Below, piece by piece: positions 10,114-19,377 of a DNA stretch of 64,000 nucleotides. A program made the translations under genes and the position numbers. The number at the start of each line of letters is the position of its first letter. The first letter of the stretch is position 1. The DNA comes from Dolichospermum sp. UHCC 0259 (GTDB lineage: Bacteria; Cyanobacteriota; Cyanobacteriia; Cyanobacteriales; Nostocaceae). The DNA is taken from the NCBI RefSeq assembly GCF_009711935.1, contig NZ_VIKX01000062.1, forward strand, positions 1 through 64,000. Direction: 5' to 3'. The notes below the pieces were generated by a model that worked only from the letters and a program-made list of their open reading frames with translations, searched no databases and was not told where the DNA came from.

Positions 10114-10470
10114 CTACTTTGATTCCTGCGCTTCCGTAGGTTGAGTAATAGCTTGACAATACCCAATTAGAGTATTAATTCGTTCTTCAATGGTTTTTAA
10201 CCTAGCTTGTAGTGTTGTTAATTGCTTTGCTCCTTGAAGAAACATCATATCTACTTCCAATAGTCGCAACTGCTTACTTATTTCGGTTTTATAGGATTGT
10301 TCTCGTGAATTAGCATCAACCAAAGGAACAATTTGCTGGCTAAAAAACACCTGTAATTTGGCTAAATGCGGACGTAACTCCCCAGCATTGAGTTTACCTA
10401 CTGTTACATTAGTCCGAAACTCATCTAGAAATGTTGCCAATTCCTGATATTTATCACAATTAAAAGACAT
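10114..10470 (-). CDS. patD: PatD-like heterocyst-frequency control protein
   Basis: This is a 118-residue soluble, mostly helical protein that I recall as the cyanobacterial family annotated as heterocyst frequency control protein PatD. In Anabaena PCC 7120, PatD is reported to affect heterocyst frequency through FtsZ assembly. The recognisable part is QQIVPLVDANSREQSYKTEISKQLRLLEVDMMFLQGA, followed by an amphipathic helix ending in YCQAI. There is no signal peptide or known domain. It is divergent from the RelA/SpoT gene, with 291 bp between starts. If the call is right it supports a heterocyst-forming host. The assignment is from memory and only moderately sure. Confidence 0.55.
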   Translation of the reverse strand: MSFNCDKYQELATFLDEFRTNVTVGKLNAGELRPHLAKLQVFFSQQIVPLVDANSREQSYKTEISKQLRLLEVDMMFLQGAKQLTTLQARLKTIEERINTLIGYCQAITQPTEAQESK

Positions 10471-10687
10471 CTGTTGCTAGTTAAGATAGTATTAATGTCA
10501 AGAAAATTTTCTTATATCCCCAAGCTTTCCATTGTTCCTGCTCAAAATCACAAGTCTCAAATTTTATTTGGAGGCTTGATTTACCGTCAATAGGTTTTTT
10601 ATGATGTTTGGATGAAACCTACAATGGATGATGACCATAGGCAATTAGGACATCATCTCTCCAACCTTGTCTCTAAACCTTCAGTCA

Positions 10688-10720
10688 ACAGCATCTATTT
10701 ATAGAAATGCTGTTATTTTT
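10688..10720 (+). terminator. Hairpin with T-rich tail upstream of the RelA/SpoT gene
   Basis: AACAGCAT (10687-10694) pairs with ATGCTGTT (10707-10714) and is followed by ATTTTTG. It lies 40-70 bp before the start codon, so it is either a leader hairpin or an attenuator-like structure rather than the end of a visible gene. Confidence 0.45.
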
Positions 10721-10761
10721 GCTTATCTCTTAACCTATCCACAAATTACCTTTTTTATTTT

Positions 10762-13035
10762 ATGAGTAGTGTAGCCGTCAAATCTCCTGTTGATGTTGTT
10801 CTCCCAGACTGGCTTAACAAATGTTTAATTGCACCGCCAGCGCCTATCCTTACGGAGGAAGAAGACCGAACGTATAACGGTAATGCCTTAATTTGTCGGG
10901 CTTTTCAATTTGCATATCAACTGCATGGTGGTCAAATTCGCAAATCGGGAGAACCTTATATTGCCCATCCTGTGGCTGTAGCGGAAATACTCCGTGAATT
11001 AGGTGGTAGTCCTGCTATGATAGCAGCCGGGTTACTTCATGATGTAGTTGAAGATACAGAAGTTACAAGTGAAGATATAGAAGCACGTTTTGGACCAGAA
11101 GTAAAACTATTGGTAGAAGGTGTTACCAAGCTGTCGAAAATAAATTTTACTAGCAAAACCGAAAGTCAGGCGGAAAATTTCCGGCGAATGTTTTTGGCTA
11201 TGGCACAAGATATTCGGGTGATTGTGGTGAAACTGGCAGACCGTTTGCATAATATGCGAACCCTCCAATATATGTCAGATGCTAGTCGTCAACGCAGCGC
11301 CCAGGAAACGCGAGATATTTTTGCACCTTTGGCGAATCGCTTGGGGATTTGGCAAATTAAGTGGGAATTAGAGGATTTAGCATTTAAATATTTAGAACCA
11401 GATGCTTATCGGGAAACTCAGAAATGTGTGGCGGAAAAACGCACGGCACGGGAAGAAAAGTTACTCAAAGCTACGGATACTTTGCGCCGTCGGTTACTGA
11501 AGGCGGGAATTAATTGTTTGGAAATTAGCGGTCGTCCTAAACACCTTTATAGCATTTATCAGAAAATGCAGCGGCAGCAGAAGGAATTTCATGAAATTTA
11601 CGATTTGGCGGCGCTGCGAATTATTGTCCAAACTAATGAAGAATGCTATCGGGCTTTGGCAGTGGTTCATGATTCTTTTCGTCCTATTCCTGGTAGATTT
11701 AAGGATTACATTGGCTTGCCGAAACCAAACCATTATCAGTCTTTGCATACGGGGGTAATTGGCTTGACTGGCCGCCCGTTGGAGGTGCAAATTCGGACTT
11801 TGGAAATGCACCATATTGCGGAATATGGTATTGCTGCCCATTGGAAGTATAAGGAAACAGGTGGTTCTGAAAATACTCCTGTTACCAGCACTGATGAAAA
11901 GTTTACTTGGTTAAGGCAGTTGCTAGATTGGCAAAGTGATTTAAAAGATGCTCAGGAATACTTAGATAGTGTTAAGGATAATCTATTTGAAGATGATGTT
12001 TATGTCTTCACCCCAAAGGGGGATGTTGTTCCTTTAAGTCCTGGTTCTACAAGTATTGATTTTGCTTATCGGATTCATACTGAGGTGGGAAACCACTGTG
12101 CGGGGGCGCGGGTGAATGGGCGGATTGTGCCTTTGTCAACGCGATTGCATAATGGCGATATTGTGGATATTATTACTCAAAAGAATTGTCATCCTAGTTT
12201 GGATTGGTTAAATTTTGTTAGCACTTCAGCGGCGAAGTATCGAATTAAACAGTGGTACAAGCGATCGCGCCGGGAAGAAAATGTCGCTAGAGGACGGGAT
12301 TTATTAGAGAAGGAATTGGGGAAAACTGGTTTTGAAAGTTTGCTCAAATCAGACGCTATGTACACTGTCGCGGAAAGATGTAATTATCACAGTGTGGAAG
12401 ATTTACTTGCTGGTTTGGGTTATGGGGAAATTACCTCGAATTTAGTGCTGAACCGTTGGCGAGAAGTTGTGAAGGCTAGACAACCGGTGAGTGATGTTGT
12501 CCCATTTATCCCCAAAGAACCAGCGCCAAAATCCTCGCGGGATACATCACTAATTACTTCCCGTGCTAGTGATTCCCCGATTATTGGTATGGAGGGCTTG
12601 GTTCATCATATCGCTGGCTGTTGTACCCCCATTCCCGGTGAAGCAATTGTGGGTGTGGTGACAAGAGGCAGAGGAATTTCTATCCATCGCCAAGGCTGTC
12701 ATAATGTAGATCCTGTTGAATATGAGCGTTTAGTACCAGTGCGCTGGAATTCGGCTATGGAAAATCGTGGCCGTCCTCATACTTATCCAATTAATGTGCA
12801 AATTGAGGCTATGGATAGAGTGGGAGTATTAAAAGATGTACTTTCGCGTTTAAGTGACCAGGGTATCAATGTTCGTCATGCTCAAGTAAAAACTTGTCTG
12901 GGACAACCTGCGTTGATGGATTTGGGAATTGATGTCCGCGATTGTTCTCAGTTGGAACATTTATTTGTGCAACTCAAGAAAATGAGTGATATTCTCAATA
13001 TTCGTCGGGTTTGTGAGGCTGAGGACTGCGGTTAG
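10762..13035 (+). CDS. RelA/SpoT-type (p)ppGpp synthetase/hydrolase
   Basis: This bifunctional stringent-response enzyme transfers pyrophosphate from ATP to GDP/GTP and hydrolyses (p)ppGpp. Domains in the 757-residue protein: HD hydrolase (HDVVEDT and LADRLHNMRT; about residues 50-200), synthetase (GRFKDYIGLPKPNHYQSLHT; about 250-380), TGS (VYVFTPKGDVVPLSPGSTSIDFAYRIH; about 410-470), the helical/zinc-finger region with HHIAGCCTPIPGE, and a C-terminal ACT domain. The HD motif appears intact, so hydrolase activity is expected. The length is standard for long RSH proteins and cyanobacteria usually have a single one. A hairpin lies in the leader. Gene naming (relA or spoT) varies, so no symbol is given. 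Confidence 0.96.
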   Translation: MSSVAVKSPVDVVLPDWLNKCLIAPPAPILTEEEDRTYNGNALICRAFQFAYQLHGGQIRKSGEPYIAHPVAVAEILRELGGSPAMIAAGLLHDVVEDTEVTSEDIEARFGPEVKLLVEGVTKLSKINFTSKTESQAENFRRMFLAMAQDIRVIVVKLADRLHNMRTLQYMSDASRQRSAQETRDIFAPLANRLGIWQIKWELEDLAFKYLEPDAYRETQKCVAEKRTAREEKLLKATDTLRRRLLKAGINCLEISGRPKHLYSIYQKMQRQQKEFHEIYDLAALRIIVQTNEECYRALAVVHDSFRPIPGRFKDYIGLPKPNHYQSLHTGVIGLTGRPLEVQIRTLEMHHIAEYGIAAHWKYKETGGSENTPVTSTDEKFTWLRQLLDWQSDLKDAQEYLDSVKDNLFEDDVYVFTPKGDVVPLSPGSTSIDFAYRIHTEVGNHCAGARVNGRIVPLSTRLHNGDIVDIITQKNCHPSLDWLNFVSTSAAKYRIKQWYKRSRREENVARGRDLLEKELGKTGFESLLKSDAMYTVAERCNYHSVEDLLAGLGYGEITSNLVLNRWREVVKARQPVSDVVPFIPKEPAPKSSRDTSLITSRASDSPIIGMEGLVHHIAGCCTPIPGEAIVGVVTRGRGISIHRQGCHNVDPVEYERLVPVRWNSAMENRGRPHTYPINVQIEAMDRVGVLKDVLSRLSDQGINVRHAQVKTCLGQPALMDLGIDVRDCSQLEHLFVQLKKMSDILNIRRVCEAEDCG

Positions 13036-13131
13036 TTGGGTGTTACAGCTATTTTCATATTTTTTATCTCACGCAGAGGCGCTCCAGGCACGGAGAAAGA
13101 GATACATGAGAATGGCTGTAATTTCAAGGTT

Positions 13132-14490
13132 CTACACGATTTCATTTAGGGTTTGCAAAAGTTGATCTATTTCTGCGGCTGTGTTGTAATGGGCTAGTCC
13201 GATTCGTAATAGGCCGCCTGATGTTTCTACGTCTAGTTTTTCGGTGAGGTTAATTGCATAGAAGTTTCCGTACCAAGCAAATATTCCCTGTTCTCCTAAT
13301 ATTTTGGCTATGGTTGCTGGTGTTTTTCCTGCTATGCAGATAGAAACTGTTGGTGTGCGCCATGTAAATTGGCTGGGTTCGGTAATTCCATACAGGGTTA
13401 AACCGGGGATTTTTAATAATCCTAAAATCAGCTTTTTACTTAATTCTCTTTCGTATTGTTGAATGGCTGACATTGCTGATAATAATGCGGCTCGTCGGCT
13501 ATGATAAGCTGATGCTAATTCGTGGTTTGGTTGGTCTATTTCGGTTAGGAAACGAGGACAATGGAAGGTGGTTAAGCCTTCTCTATCGGCTTCTATTAAG
13601 GAGGAAAGTAATTCGTTGTCTAAGGTTGGGGAAACATGACAACCTAATTTTGCTAAATAATTAATTGCTGCTACTAATCCTGCTAAACCTTCATGATTTA
13701 ATGTTCCTGTTTCCCATCTGGAAGGGACTTCTTCTGATGCGGGTTTAACTTTATAAGGGGAAAATTTGGTTAAATGTTCTCTTTTTCCGTAAAGAATTCC
13801 TACATGAGGTGCGAAGAATTTGTAGGCGGAACAGGCGAGAAAGTCACAGTCTAAATGATGAACGTTTATCGGTGCATGGGGGGCATAATGGACGGCATCA
13901 ACATATACTAAAGCCCCAAATTTATGGGCGAGTTTAACTATTTTAGTAATATCATTAATTGTGCCGACGGCGTTGGAAGCATAGGTAACTGCTACTAATT
14001 TGGTGCGGGAATTTATCTTTTTTTCTAAATCGGTTATATCTAATGTACAGTCAGCAATATTAATATCAACAGTCCGAATAATGACACCTTTTTCTTCTAA
14101 GGCATACCAGGGAGAAATATTAGCTGCATGGTCTAAGTCTGTAACAATTATTTCATCACCGGGTTGTAGTTCTCTCCCAATAGCGCGACTCACGGAGAAG
14201 GTGAGGGTGGTCATATTTGCGCCAAATACTACTTCATCATTATCGCATCCCAGGAAGTCAGCGATCGCCGCCCTGGCAGAAATAATCAAGGCATCGGTTC
14301 GCATACTGGTAGCAAAAGCACCGTGAGCATTAGCATTTGACCTGACTAAATAATCACTAATTGCGTCTAGTACACCACCGGGTACTTGTGTGCCACCGGG
14401 TCCATCAAAGAAAATCGCTGGTTTTCCGTTAATTGTTTGGGTAAGTGCGGGAAACTGGGAACGAATCCATTTTATGTCTAGAGATTCCAT
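13132..14490 (-). CDS. Cysteine desulfurase-like PLP enzyme (class V aminotransferase fold)
   Basis: This is a 452-residue PLP-dependent protein of the cysteine desulfurase-like subfamily related to SufS/NifS but distinct from them. The substrate/cofactor region FFDGPGGTQVP, the Asp of YVDAVHYAPH and the Schiff-base lysine in SAYKFFAPHVG are all present, as is the late ETGTLNHEG motif. It is not next to suf or nif genes, so a role in Fe-S assembly is not supported by context; the physiological substrate of this subgroup is unclear. It is convergent with the RelA/SpoT gene (96 bp apart). Confidence 0.88.
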   Translation of the reverse strand: MESLDIKWIRSQFPALTQTINGKPAIFFDGPGGTQVPGGVLDAISDYLVRSNANAHGAFATSMRTDALIISARAAIADFLGCDNDEVVFGANMTTLTFSVSRAIGRELQPGDEIIVTDLDHAANISPWYALEEKGVIIRTVDINIADCTLDITDLEKKINSRTKLVAVTYASNAVGTINDITKIVKLAHKFGALVYVDAVHYAPHAPINVHHLDCDFLACSAYKFFAPHVGILYGKREHLTKFSPYKVKPASEEVPSRWETGTLNHEGLAGLVAAINYLAKLGCHVSPTLDNELLSSLIEADREGLTTFHCPRFLTEIDQPNHELASAYHSRRAALLSAMSAIQQYERELSKKLILGLLKIPGLTLYGITEPSQFTWRTPTVSICIAGKTPATIAKILGEQGIFAWYGNFYAINLTEKLDVETSGGLLRIGLAHYNTAAEIDQLLQTLNEIV

Positions 14491-14571
14491 GATTTTCCTC
14501 TTTTTTATGATTTTTGTTTCGCGCCAGGACGCAAAGGAAGAATTATATTAACCTAGATTGTAGTCTAACAT

Positions 14572-15462
14572 TTAATTTTGTTGTTTAGGAAAAGCAACAT
14601 TACTTAAAAGCTTAATAGGGCTAATATTTTTTAATAGTTGTATTTGTTGTTGATTTTTGACTAACAATGCCCCTGCAAACCCTAATGAATTGACAGAAAT
14701 TTCTGCAAATTCTTCAAATTGTCGAGGAACAATTAACATCCATTCTCGCGTTATCAAGAGATTATATGCTCCTGATTGCATATTATTTTCTAGGGGTTGA
14801 ATTCCCAAAGTTTGTAGTAATGTATGATATTTTTTGAAGGTTATTTCGGCACTTTCTCCCAATTCAAGAGTAGTGAAAGTGTGTACAAAGGGAAATTCGG
14901 GGATAGTTCCCAGATCATTTTCTAATTTTGCTGTTTTCAAAAGGGGTGAAATGGGAATATCTGTTTCTGTGAAAGGAACAATTTGTAAATGTTTATGTGG
15001 TTGACTTGCTCCAGCAAGTTTACCACCGTTATAAAATACTAACCCATCAAATTCTGCTAAACAAGCCCACATAGCTGTAAAATCTTCCAGGGTAAGTAGG
15101 CTTTCCTGTGGTTCAAAAGCACGGGTAATTATCAAAAAGTGATAATCAACAACATTGAATTTATTTAAAATACAAACATGAGTAGGAGAGATATCTGCCA
15201 CAAATAAACCTTCTTCATAAGGTAAAAAAGGATTAAATTCTTTACCAGTTTTAGCAGTTTTTTGATCTTGTTTTTCTTGATCAGCTTTTTTGCGATTGAT
15301 ATTTTCTAAAATTCTGACCACAAACTTGATTCCATCTTGTTCAATAATTTCCACCTCTGTGGGAATAGATTTTAATGCTCCAGATTTTAAAGCCTGTTCG
15401 GTAGTTTTTTTAATCCTTGTCCATAATGTACCGGATTGAAGTCGGATTTCTTGCTGGTGCAT
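14572..15462 (-). CDS. ATP adenylyltransferase (Ap4A phosphorylase)
   Basis: This 296-residue enzyme of the HIT-related GalT superfamily phosphorolyses diadenosine tetraphosphate to ATP and ADP. The histidine-containing active-site motif QPHKHLQIVPF is at about residues 157-167, preceded by FNPFLPYEEGLFVADISPTH and NKFNVVDYHFLIITR, which bind the nucleotide. The size matches bacterial and yeast Apa1/Apa2-type proteins. It has the same direction as the cysteine desulfurase-like gene upstream of it in the sequence, with an 81-bp gap. Confident. Confidence 0.9.
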   Translation of the reverse strand: MHQQEIRLQSGTLWTRIKKTTEQALKSGALKSIPTEVEIIEQDGIKFVVRILENINRKKADQEKQDQKTAKTGKEFNPFLPYEEGLFVADISPTHVCILNKFNVVDYHFLIITRAFEPQESLLTLEDFTAMWACLAEFDGLVFYNGGKLAGASQPHKHLQIVPFTETDIPISPLLKTAKLENDLGTIPEFPFVHTFTTLELGESAEITFKKYHTLLQTLGIQPLENNMQSGAYNLLITREWMLIVPRQFEEFAEISVNSLGFAGALLVKNQQQIQLLKNISPIKLLSNVAFPKQQN

Positions 15463-15556
15463 ATTTTATAGTAGATAACTGACAAGTTTATATCATAAAT
15501 TGGTTATATAAAATCAATAATTTCGGATTTACTTTTCCCTTCATTTAAACATTTAT

Positions 15557-15748
15557 TGTAGATTGGGTTGACGCAAGGAAACCCAACAACTATTACTATA
15601 GGAATCCGGTTTGATTCTTGTTCATTATACTGAGACTCAATCGTTGATTAGATGGGGTTTACGGTTTACAGCTTGTTCAAAAATCAAATAGTAGCCCTAT
15701 ATTTTACCACCAATGTTGGGTTTCACTTCATTCAACCCAACCTACAAA
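15557..15748. repeat. Element with terminal GTTGGGTT inverted repeats
   Basis: The left end (TTGTAGATTGGGTTGACG, then AAACCCAACA) and the right end read on the other strand (TTGTAGGTTGGGTTGAAT, then AAACCCAACA) form imperfect inverted repeats of about 33 bp, each itself a small hairpin. A related element lies at 29399-29487. The right end abuts the truncated start of the Uma2-type gene. Confidence 0.7.
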
Positions 15749-16191
15749 AATTTAATCTTTCTTACCTCATACCTAAAACAACATTAATCAAAGTACCAAA
15801 ATCTGAATCTGCCTATTCACCTAATATTTTATTATTAAATCCTGCTAACTTACCTAATGAATCTTTGTGGAAAAAAGAATCAACTATTACTCAAGCTGCT
15901 TCAGTTCCTTTAGTGATAGAAATTGTTATCAGTAATTGGCAAACAGACTATACTCATAAAGCCAATGATTATGAATCAATGGGTATTCCTGAATATTGGA
16001 TAGTTGATTATGGTGCTTTCGGTGGTAAAAGATTTATTGGTAATCCTAAACAACCGACTATTTCTATTTATTCTTTAGTTGATGATGAATACATAGTTAA
16101 TCAATTTAGAGGTGATGATTTAATTATTTCACCATTATTTCCAGAACTCAAATTAACACTTTTACAAATTCTACAAAATATAATAAATTAA
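15652..16191 (+). pseudogene. Uma2 family endonuclease, N-terminus lost to a repeat element
   Basis: The recognisable Uma2 (DUF820, restriction-endonuclease fold) part starts at about LQKFNLSYLIPKTTLIKVP and continues through PLVIEIVISNWQTDYTHKANDYESMGIPEYWIVDYGA to the stop. A full Uma2 protein would have about 60-70 further N-terminal residues with a RYELVDGE-type motif; here they are replaced by the translated GTTGGGTT element (15557-15748). The first 35 or so codons of the open frame are therefore element sequence. The C-terminal half has no internal stop, suggesting a fairly recent truncation. Uma2 proteins are abundant and of uncertain role in cyanobacteria. Confidence 0.75.
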
Positions 16192-16197
16192 GATTTA

Positions 16198-16230
16198 GAT
16201 CCCCGACTTCTTTAAGAAGTCGGGGATCTT
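16198..16230. terminator. Strong hairpin between convergent genes (GATCCCCGACTTCTT repeat, copy 1)
   Basis: GATCCCCGACTTCTT and its reverse complement form a near-perfect palindrome followed by TT. It separates the Uma2 remnant from the convergent adenylate cyclase. Sibling copies occur at 17667-17696 and 26573-26603, so it is a dispersed repeat that may act as a terminator here. Confidence 0.65.
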
Positions 16231-16238
16231 ATGGGGAA

Positions 16239-17639
16239 TTAAGCAATTAGAAAATAAGTGGTTAATTCTCCTCTACCTTTAATTTTAATTATCCCACGTT
16301 CTTCTAATTGAAATTCATCTTTAATTAATAAATAAGTAACTTCTGAAACGTGAATTTTTCCAGGAATCCCATGAGATTCCATGCGACTGGCTAGATTTAC
16401 AGCGTCTCCCCATAGATCATAACTGAACTTTTTTAAGCCGATAACTCCAGCAACTACAGAACCTGTATTTATGCCAATTCGTATTTGAAAAGGTTGACCT
16501 GTAGAGGTTTTAAATTTAGTAATTTCTTGCTGCATATCCAGCGCCATTTTAGCAATAGCTACAGCATGATTTGGATGGGGATTAGGTAAACCACCGACTA
16601 CCATATAAGCATCACCAATTGTTTTAATTTTTTCTAATCCGTAGATTTGAGCTAAACGATCAAAACTGGAAAAAATATGATTTAAAGAGTTAACTAATTC
16701 TATGGGTGAAATTTGAGTAGCTAATTCTGTAAAGTTAACAAGATCAGCAAAAAGAATTGTAACTTCATCAAACCGATTCGCAATCGCACTTTGTTGTTGT
16801 TTTAATTGGTGAGCTATTTCTGCGGGGAGAATATTTAATAATAAGCTTTCGGATTTTTCCTGTTCATTGCGTAAACGAATTTCTACTTGTTGACGTTCAC
16901 GAATTTCTTGTCTAACTCTGGCAAACATTTGGTAAAATGCTAATATTACCTCGCCCATTTCATCCTGGCGTTTCTTAGACATGGTAGAAAAAACGGGATC
17001 GTCACTATCATTAGTAATAGCTTCTCCGGCAATTACTAGATCATCACGTAACTGTAAAATTGGTCTAATTACTGTTACTCCCAAAGTTAATATAGTAGTT
17101 AGAGTCACAAAAACTGAAATAATAAATATTAACCCTGCTATTCTTAAAGAAAAAGCAAACAATTCATTTTTGACAGCGGTAGAATTATGACGAATAATTA
17201 ATATATATTTTCCTGCAAACATGGAAGCAGGCCAAGCTACATCATAGCGTGTACTGTTTTTGCTTTGGACTCGAATTATTTTATCTTTAACTAGATGAAT
17301 GTGAGAAATAGTGGGTTTTTCTCCAAATGTTCCCACTAATTTGCCATTAGCTTGGTAAATTGCTCCACCTAAAATAACAGAATTAGGTTTGAGTTTTTGA
17401 CTTGTTATTTTGAGAATTTCTTGAGAATCTGCCCCCTGTTGAATAAGATAAACTAAGGAAGAAAAAACTTCAGTAGAAACATTCTCTAAATTAGAAAGTA
17501 ATTCATCCTGTCGTCGAAAATAAGACGGTATTAAAATTGCAATTTCAATGACAACAATGCTAGTAAATACCCAGGTAACTATGTACCGTGACAGCTTTGC
17601 TTGAAAAAGGTTTAGGCAAAATTTTACCTGCTTTAGCAT
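16239..17639 (-). CDS. Membrane-bound class III adenylate cyclase
   Basis: This 466-residue protein makes cAMP from ATP. It has an N-terminal membrane helix (about residues 18-38), an extracytoplasmic sensor region of about 130 residues, a second helix (about 165-190), a HAMP-like linker with a short coiled coil, and a C-terminal CYCc domain (about 280-466). The two metal aspartates lie in FADLVNFTELA and TIGDAYMVVGG; the lysine of LEKIKTIGD and the aspartate of YDLWGDAVNLASRME are the residues that select adenine over guanine. The architecture resembles CyaA-type cyclases of Anabaena. It is probably monocistronic. Confidence 0.92.
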   Translation of the reverse strand: MLKQVKFCLNLFQAKLSRYIVTWVFTSIVVIEIAILIPSYFRRQDELLSNLENVSTEVFSSLVYLIQQGADSQEILKITSQKLKPNSVILGGAIYQANGKLVGTFGEKPTISHIHLVKDKIIRVQSKNSTRYDVAWPASMFAGKYILIIRHNSTAVKNELFAFSLRIAGLIFIISVFVTLTTILTLGVTVIRPILQLRDDLVIAGEAITNDSDDPVFSTMSKKRQDEMGEVILAFYQMFARVRQEIRERQQVEIRLRNEQEKSESLLLNILPAEIAHQLKQQQSAIANRFDEVTILFADLVNFTELATQISPIELVNSLNHIFSSFDRLAQIYGLEKIKTIGDAYMVVGGLPNPHPNHAVAIAKMALDMQQEITKFKTSTGQPFQIRIGINTGSVVAGVIGLKKFSYDLWGDAVNLASRMESHGIPGKIHVSEVTYLLIKDEFQLEERGIIKIKGRGELTTYFLIA

Positions 17640-17666
17640 TTACTGTTTTCTCCAGTATGATTTATA

Positions 17667-17696
17667 GATCCCAGACTTCTTTGAGAAGTCTGGGAT
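17667..17696. repeat. Hairpin repeat (ATCCCAGACTTCT), copy 2
   Basis: ATCCCAGACTTCT pairs with AGAAGTCTGGGAT and is followed by TTTTTATT on the + strand. It lies between two minus-strand genes, so its T-tail faces the wrong way to terminate either; it is best read as a dispersed repeat. Confidence 0.7.
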
Positions 17697-17705
17697 TTTT
17701 ATTAT

Positions 17706-18209
17706 CTAAGAACAATATAATGTATCTCTTGTATCCCTTCCTGTCACGGGATTAGTCCCTTTTGCTACGTTACATAGTTTCTTTTGTTCATCTCGACGCA
17801 GTAGTACATCAGTAAAATCTGCACCGTCTATTATAGCACCATCAAATTTGGCACTAGCGGCAAATGCTCCTTCTAATATGGCGTTGGTTAAATCGGCTTT
17901 AATTAACCGCGCTGAATCTAAGGTAGCATTAGTTAGATCTACTCCCTGTAAATTTGCTGATTCTAGATTGGCGGCGAAAAAACTCACACCTCTTAAGTTA
18001 GAGTTACTAAAATTACTGTAGCGAAGATTTGCTTTAGTAAAACTGGAATCTGTTAAATCACGTCCAGAAAAATCAGCACTGATAAGAATTTCTTTGTTAT
18101 ATTCCAGTGCTACAGCAGAAGGGACAAAAGCTGCTAAGGCTGTGGTGGAAATCATCACCCAAAGTAATAAACTGAGTATACTTATCCAATTGCGATGCTT
18201 AGTATTCAT
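17706..18209 (-). CDS. Exported pentapeptide-repeat protein
   Basis: This is a 167-residue protein with an N-terminal signal peptide ([26 protein letters not shown]) and a run of pentapeptide repeats of the A(D/N)Lxx type (about residues 45-140: [23 protein letters not shown] and onwards). Such repeats fold into a right-handed quadrilateral beta-helix. The C-terminal tail has two cysteines (LCNVA, LYCS). The likely location is the periplasm or thylakoid lumen. It is divergent from the YraN gene with a 14-bp gap between starts, so the two promoters must overlap the neighbouring genes. Function unknown. Confidence 0.85.
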   Translation of the reverse strand: MNTKHRNWISILSLLLWVMISTTALAAFVPSAVALEYNKEILISADFSGRDLTDSSFTKANLRYSNFSNSNLRGVSFFAANLESANLQGVDLTNATLDSARLIKADLTNAILEGAFAASAKFDGAIIDGADFTDVLLRRDEQKKLCNVAKGTNPVTGRDTRDTLYCS

Positions 18210-18223
18210 GGTATTGTTAATTA

Positions 18224-18664
18224 ATGGCTAATCCTTCTCCATTTAATTATGCAGATATTGGTAACATAGGTGAAGACCTGGTAGCCAAATGGTTACAATC
18301 TACAGGTTGGGAAGTTTTGCAGCGGCGCTTTTGTTGTCGTTGGGGGGAAATTGATATTATCGCTCAATATCAAGACTCAATTCTGGCGTTTGTTGAAGTG
18401 AAAACCCGCAGTTCTGGTAATTGGGATGAAGGGGGGAAAAATGCCATTACTCCCCAAAAACAAGCGAAAATTTGGCGGACGGCGGAAATATTTTTAGCCG
18501 AATATCCACAAAAAGCTGATTATGCTTGTCGCTTTGATGTGGCACTTGTTCATTATCAATTACAAAGTAAAAAGATGATTAGCGAAGAATTTTTAGAGCG
18601 TTTATCCATATCTGGATATGAATTTAAGCTGCTACAATATATTGAGGCAGCTTTTGAACAGTAA
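18224..18664 (+). CDS. YraN family (UPF0102) putative nuclease-fold protein
   Basis: This is a 146-residue cytosolic protein of the YraN/UPF0102 family, which has a restriction-endonuclease-like core. The pattern G-E-D-L-V-A near the N-terminus and [23 protein letters not shown] supply the E, D and E-x-K residues of a PD-(D/E)xK site. The biological role is unsettled; related genes sit near rnhB or rsmI elsewhere, but here the neighbour is a pentapeptide protein. The family call is firm. Confidence 0.88.
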   Translation: MANPSPFNYADIGNIGEDLVAKWLQSTGWEVLQRRFCCRWGEIDIIAQYQDSILAFVEVKTRSSGNWDEGGKNAITPQKQAKIWRTAEIFLAEYPQKADYACRFDVALVHYQLQSKKMISEEFLERLSISGYEFKLLQYIEAAFEQ

Positions 18665-18716
18665 TAATCATGATTGCAAAATTATTTTTACTTTGCGATA
18701 CTTAATTGGGAATTGT

Positions 18717-19109
18717 TTACGCGAGTGTTTCTGGACAGTAGCCTAAACCTCTAACAAATTGTTGTCTAAATGCTTCAATTTCTTCTCTTTCCGGGCTACC
18801 ATGAGAAACAACTGCTACTTGGTAACGACGCATTACGTCTACGGGTGTTTGTCCAGATTCTAAACTCCAAAATGCCATTTGGACTCTCATTGGTGGCTGA
18901 TAGCTAATTCCCAATTCACTCAAGAACGCTCGAAAATCTCCGTCTTGTTGCTCTGAGACTGTTTCTCTGAGTTTGATTCTGACTACCCAACCATCAATTT
19001 GATGAATCACGCTTACAAAGGAGACAGGAAGTTGTGGTCTACCATGTAAGTATTGAACGATTCTCAGGGTGAGGGTGGCATTGCCTAGATAGTATAAGTA
19101 TTCCATCAT
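18717..19109 (-). CDS. Conserved hypothetical protein, 130 aa
   Basis: I recognise no named family. The protein is soluble, mixed alpha/beta, with no signal peptide. Notable stretches are FVSVIHQIDGWVVRIKLRETV, FRAFLSELGISYQPPMRVQMAFWSLESGQTPVDVMRRYQVAVV and a C-terminal FRQQFVRGLGYCPE. The codon use and composition resemble its neighbours, arguing for a real gene. It converges on the YraN gene. Two adjacent Met codons (ATGATG) make the exact start uncertain by one residue. Confidence 0.65.
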   Translation of the reverse strand: MMEYLYYLGNATLTLRIVQYLHGRPQLPVSFVSVIHQIDGWVVRIKLRETVSEQQDGDFRAFLSELGISYQPPMRVQMAFWSLESGQTPVDVMRRYQVAVVSHGSPEREEIEAFRQQFVRGLGYCPETLA

Positions 19110-19377
19110 AATGTTATGGGATTAAATTTAGTTCTGCCTATCTATCTTCGTTAATGGGATGGGGTTCTGGGTAGGGTAAAAGCACCCGTTATCCTATGGG
19201 GAGATTTACCCAATAATTCAGGAGTCAGCACTTCGGCTTCGCTCAGTGACCGGTCAGGAGTCAGAATGAAGAAGAGGGAATGAAGAAGGAGTAAAAGTAA
19301 TGGATAGCGGTTACAGTAAGTTTTTTAGCTCATTTAAGTGCATACTATTATAACAATTTAACAATTACTTAATTAAT

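Noticed and set aside
17667-17696. Terminator for the pentapeptide gene
   Set aside because: The T run follows the hairpin on the + strand, but the gene is on the minus strand.
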